Part shown: one piece after another, positions 62,503-64,000 of the stretch | Layout: each line of letters opens with the position of its first letter | Numbering within the stretch: the stretch's first letter is position 1 | DNA from: a bacterium | Lineage (GTDB): Bacteria > Hinthialibacterota > Hinthialibacteria > Hinthialibacterales > Hinthialibacteraceae | Assembly: GCA_016125385.1 (NCBI GenBank) | Contig: WGLV01000037.1 | Location: 25,577 to 89,576 of the forward strand | Reading direction: 5' to 3' | Length of the DNA stretch: 64,000 nt | Program-made: the position numbers and the translations under genes | Notes under the pieces: model-generated | What the model was told of the DNA's origin: nothing | The model's database searches: none | What the model saw: the letters and a program-made list of their open reading frames with translations, nothing else

Positions 62503-63306
62503 TTATTCCGATGTTGGGTCCCATGGCGCGCGGGTCATGACGGCGGATGGCGAAAAGACGCTTCTTTCGTCAATGCTTTCATCCTTACAATATGACACAA
62601 CTTTTTTCACAAGCGAAACCCGAGCGGGGTTTCCATACGAGGTTTCATCTTTCCAATCTCGAAGGTGATCGTACAGGTATTGTTTTCCTTCATTCAACGG
62701 CAAACCCGATCGGTACATCTTGTAAATCGCGAGAAAAAACAGGATCGCCGCATCTTCACCATGAAAAGCCGGTTCAAAAGTCTGGGATCGGATATATTCC
62801 ACAATGTCCTTCACGCTGACTTTATCAGACTGCGCGAGTTCTCTCACGACGGGATAGCCCCCAATCAGATAACCATCCACAATCGCGTTGACAAACCCCA
62901 CATTGGTAAAAAAATTCAAATTCAGAGCGGCGTTTTTTAAAGAAAAATATTTCGCTTCAGGAATATCCAATTCCCCAAAAGAAGACACGATATCGATTTT
63001 TTTCTTTATATCTCCTCCAATAAAACGCAGTTTGTCGCCTCGGCTTGGAAATTCATTATCATATTGCTTGCGTTGATCGTCGAATTTTTGAGCGACTTTT
63101 TTCACGACGCCCGTTTTGATTTCTCGAGAGAAATAATCCCCTTCCAATTCAGTCAACGCCGCTTCCCGTGCCTCCACGGTGCCATTCAATATTTTGTCAA
63201 CACATTCATCGATCAATTCTTGATCGCCAGCCAAAGCATTATTTGAAAAAACCACACAACCAGAAACGATCAATGCCGATTTCCCAACAAACTCTCGCCT
63301 TTTCAT
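62503..63306 (-). CDS. Exported protein of unknown function
   Basis: 267 residues from the ATG at 63306 (GGGA about 8 nt upstream). The N-terminus MKRREFVGKSALIVSGCVVF contains a Tat-like RREFV and a possible lipobox cysteine (VSGC). The rest is predicted largely helical and rich in Asp, Lys and Glu (IDECVDKILNGTVEAREAALTELEGDYF). No family was recognised. It lies 48 nt downstream of another unrecognised gene on the same strand, in DNA that is visibly AT-richer than the rest of the window. Confidence 0.6.
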   Translation of the reverse strand: MKRREFVGKSALIVSGCVVFSNNALAGDQELIDECVDKILNGTVEAREAALTELEGDYFSREIKTGVVKKVAQKFDDQRKQYDNEFPSRGDKLRFIGGDIKKKIDIVSSFGELDIPEAKYFSLKNAALNLNFFTNVGFVNAIVDGYLIGGYPVVRELAQSDKVSVKDIVEYIRSQTFEPAFHGEDAAILFFLAIYKMYRSGLPLNEGKQYLYDHLRDWKDETSYGNPARVSLVKKVVSYCKDESIDERSVFSPSAVMTRAPWDPTSE

Positions 63307-63354
63307 TTTCTTTTTCCCTTTCAATAATATTTCCCTTTTATAAATTTCCCTCAA

Positions 63355-63975
63355 TCATTCGCCCAAATTTATATGACCTGTTGCAGCTTCTATCGATCCA
63401 GCGTCCGGTTTGTAACCTTCGTATCCGAATTCATCATCTTCTCTCGCAGTCCATTGAACTTTTACATGCCAATCAACTTTGTTAATTAATATTTCATGCG
63501 TGACTGAGTTTTCAACCCACGTCCTGAAATTCCATTTCACGATAAGTTGATCCCCAGGCCACCATAAATTATAAGGAGTTTTCGCTGCATCAAATTGCGC
63601 AGATGGCTGATCAAAAAGATAAATAAAACCCTCATTACCCTGTGTAGTACTCGGCGTCAAATCTTCATCAAGATTCGAGCTGTCATCATCATGCCAATAT
63701 CCAGATTCATCCGCTATATAATAAAGTTCTCCTCCATCAACAAATTTGATATAACACACCTTTTCATATTCCTGCTTAATATCGAAAGGTCCTGCAAATT
63801 CCGACACATCAAATTTAAATTCCACGGCAAAGGCTTCAGAAGTTGAAACTGACTCAGTAGAGAACCTGTTTTCATGAATTGAGTGCCCGGAGGACCTGCC
63901 GGATTGCGTGAACGCGAATATAGTTTTCTGAATGTCCCGGCAGGATTTCATAATCTTTGGATAGCCGGCGGCCAT
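63355..63975 (-). CDS. Unrecognised protein, start uncertain
   Basis: 206 residues if the ATG at 63975 is used (an in-frame stop lies at 63979-63981). No signal peptide or membrane helix is evident. The C-terminal two-thirds look beta-rich and acidic (VCYIKFVDGGELYYIADESGYWHDDDSSNLDEDL, then WWPGDQLIVKWNFRTWVENSVTHEILINKVDWHVKVQWTA). The sequence just inside the start is GC-richer than the body of the gene, so the first ~35 residues may belong to a junction rather than the true protein. No family was recognised. It appears to form a pair with the gene at 62503-63306. Confidence 0.5.
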   Translation of the reverse strand: MAAGYPKIMKSCRDIQKTIFAFTQSGRSSGHSIHENRFSTESVSTSEAFAVEFKFDVSEFAGPFDIKQEYEKVCYIKFVDGGELYYIADESGYWHDDDSSNLDEDLTPSTTQGNEGFIYLFDQPSAQFDAAKTPYNLWWPGDQLIVKWNFRTWVENSVTHEILINKVDWHVKVQWTAREDDEFGYEGYKPDAGSIEAATGHINLGE

Positions 63976-64000
63976 GATTCATCCAGGCGAAGGTGCGCTC

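Noticed and set aside
1..64000. CRISPR array, tRNA or rRNA genes, insertion sequences
   Set aside because: No regularly spaced direct repeats, cloverleaf-like or rRNA-like stretches, or transposase motifs were seen. A covariance-model or tRNA search was not possible here.

Overview
This 64 kb window is a densely coded bacterial chromosome segment of moderately high GC. No rRNA, tRNA, CRISPR array, phage or transposase gene was recognised. The organism is Gram-negative: it has a TamA/TamB pair, outer-membrane biogenesis signals and many exported proteins with Tat-type (RR) or Sec signal peptides. Gfo/Idh/MocA oxidoreductases with Tat signals, sulfatases, NIPSNAP, PD40, CBM9-like domains and pseudopilins with a conserved C-terminal 'GPD...Y..NG..S.GD' motif suggest a heterotrophic, polysaccharide-degrading member of the PVC group or a related candidate phylum (for example Sumerlaeota- or Hydrogenedentota-like). 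This placement is inference; no phylogenetic marker was compared.

Layout. 0-3.7 kb: the end of a pseudopilin gene, two paralogous PepSY-type membrane proteins on the minus strand, then an NAD-dependent epimerase and a DapA-like aldolase. 4.1-8.2 kb: a secreted protein with two CBM9-like domains, a three-TM seven-heme NapC/NirT-type cytochrome and a NIPSNAP protein. 8.3-16.1 kb (minus): a secreted pectate-lyase-like beta-helix protein downstream of tamA-tamB. 16.2-26 kb: a carbohydrate block with a fuconolactonase-like amidohydrolase, aldo/keto reductase, zinc alcohol dehydrogenase, GH28, sulfatase, Gfo/Idh/MocA oxidoreductase, GH10 and GH16. It looks like a pectin/hemicellulose/deoxysugar degradation region without SusC/SusD.

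26-41 kb: a YfdX-like protein with a candidate upstream small ORF, a START-like/Rieske protein, a PAS-PP2C phosphatase, a cysteine-rich radical SAM protein, an operon of Tat aldo/keto reductase, double-esterase fusion and cupin, a second sulfatase, a small zinc-ribbon protein, a VOC protein, an SUI1/YciH factor, a cold-shock protein, an operon of an atypical Rieske protein and an FGE-fold protein, and an HI0933-type flavoprotein. 41-50 kb: a SleB-like hydrolase, a TolB-like propeller, a pseudopilin, an isoprenylcysteine methyltransferase-like protein, a rhodanese, a second Gfo/Idh/MocA protein, YchF, and a sodium:solute symporter with a small accessory membrane protein.

50-58.1 kb (minus): an orphan minimal nucleotidyltransferase, a BASS transporter coupled to polyphosphate kinase 1, and an ECF sigma / anti-sigma / large exported protein operon. 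58.5-62.2 kb: a four-gene operon of two ABC ATPase-permease pairs. 62.2-64 kb: an orphan Phd-like antitoxin and two unrecognised proteins in visibly AT-richer DNA.

Most genes sit in short operons separated by clear intrinsic terminators. Start codons were moved inward where a Shine-Dalgarno (SD) sequence or signal peptide supported it.
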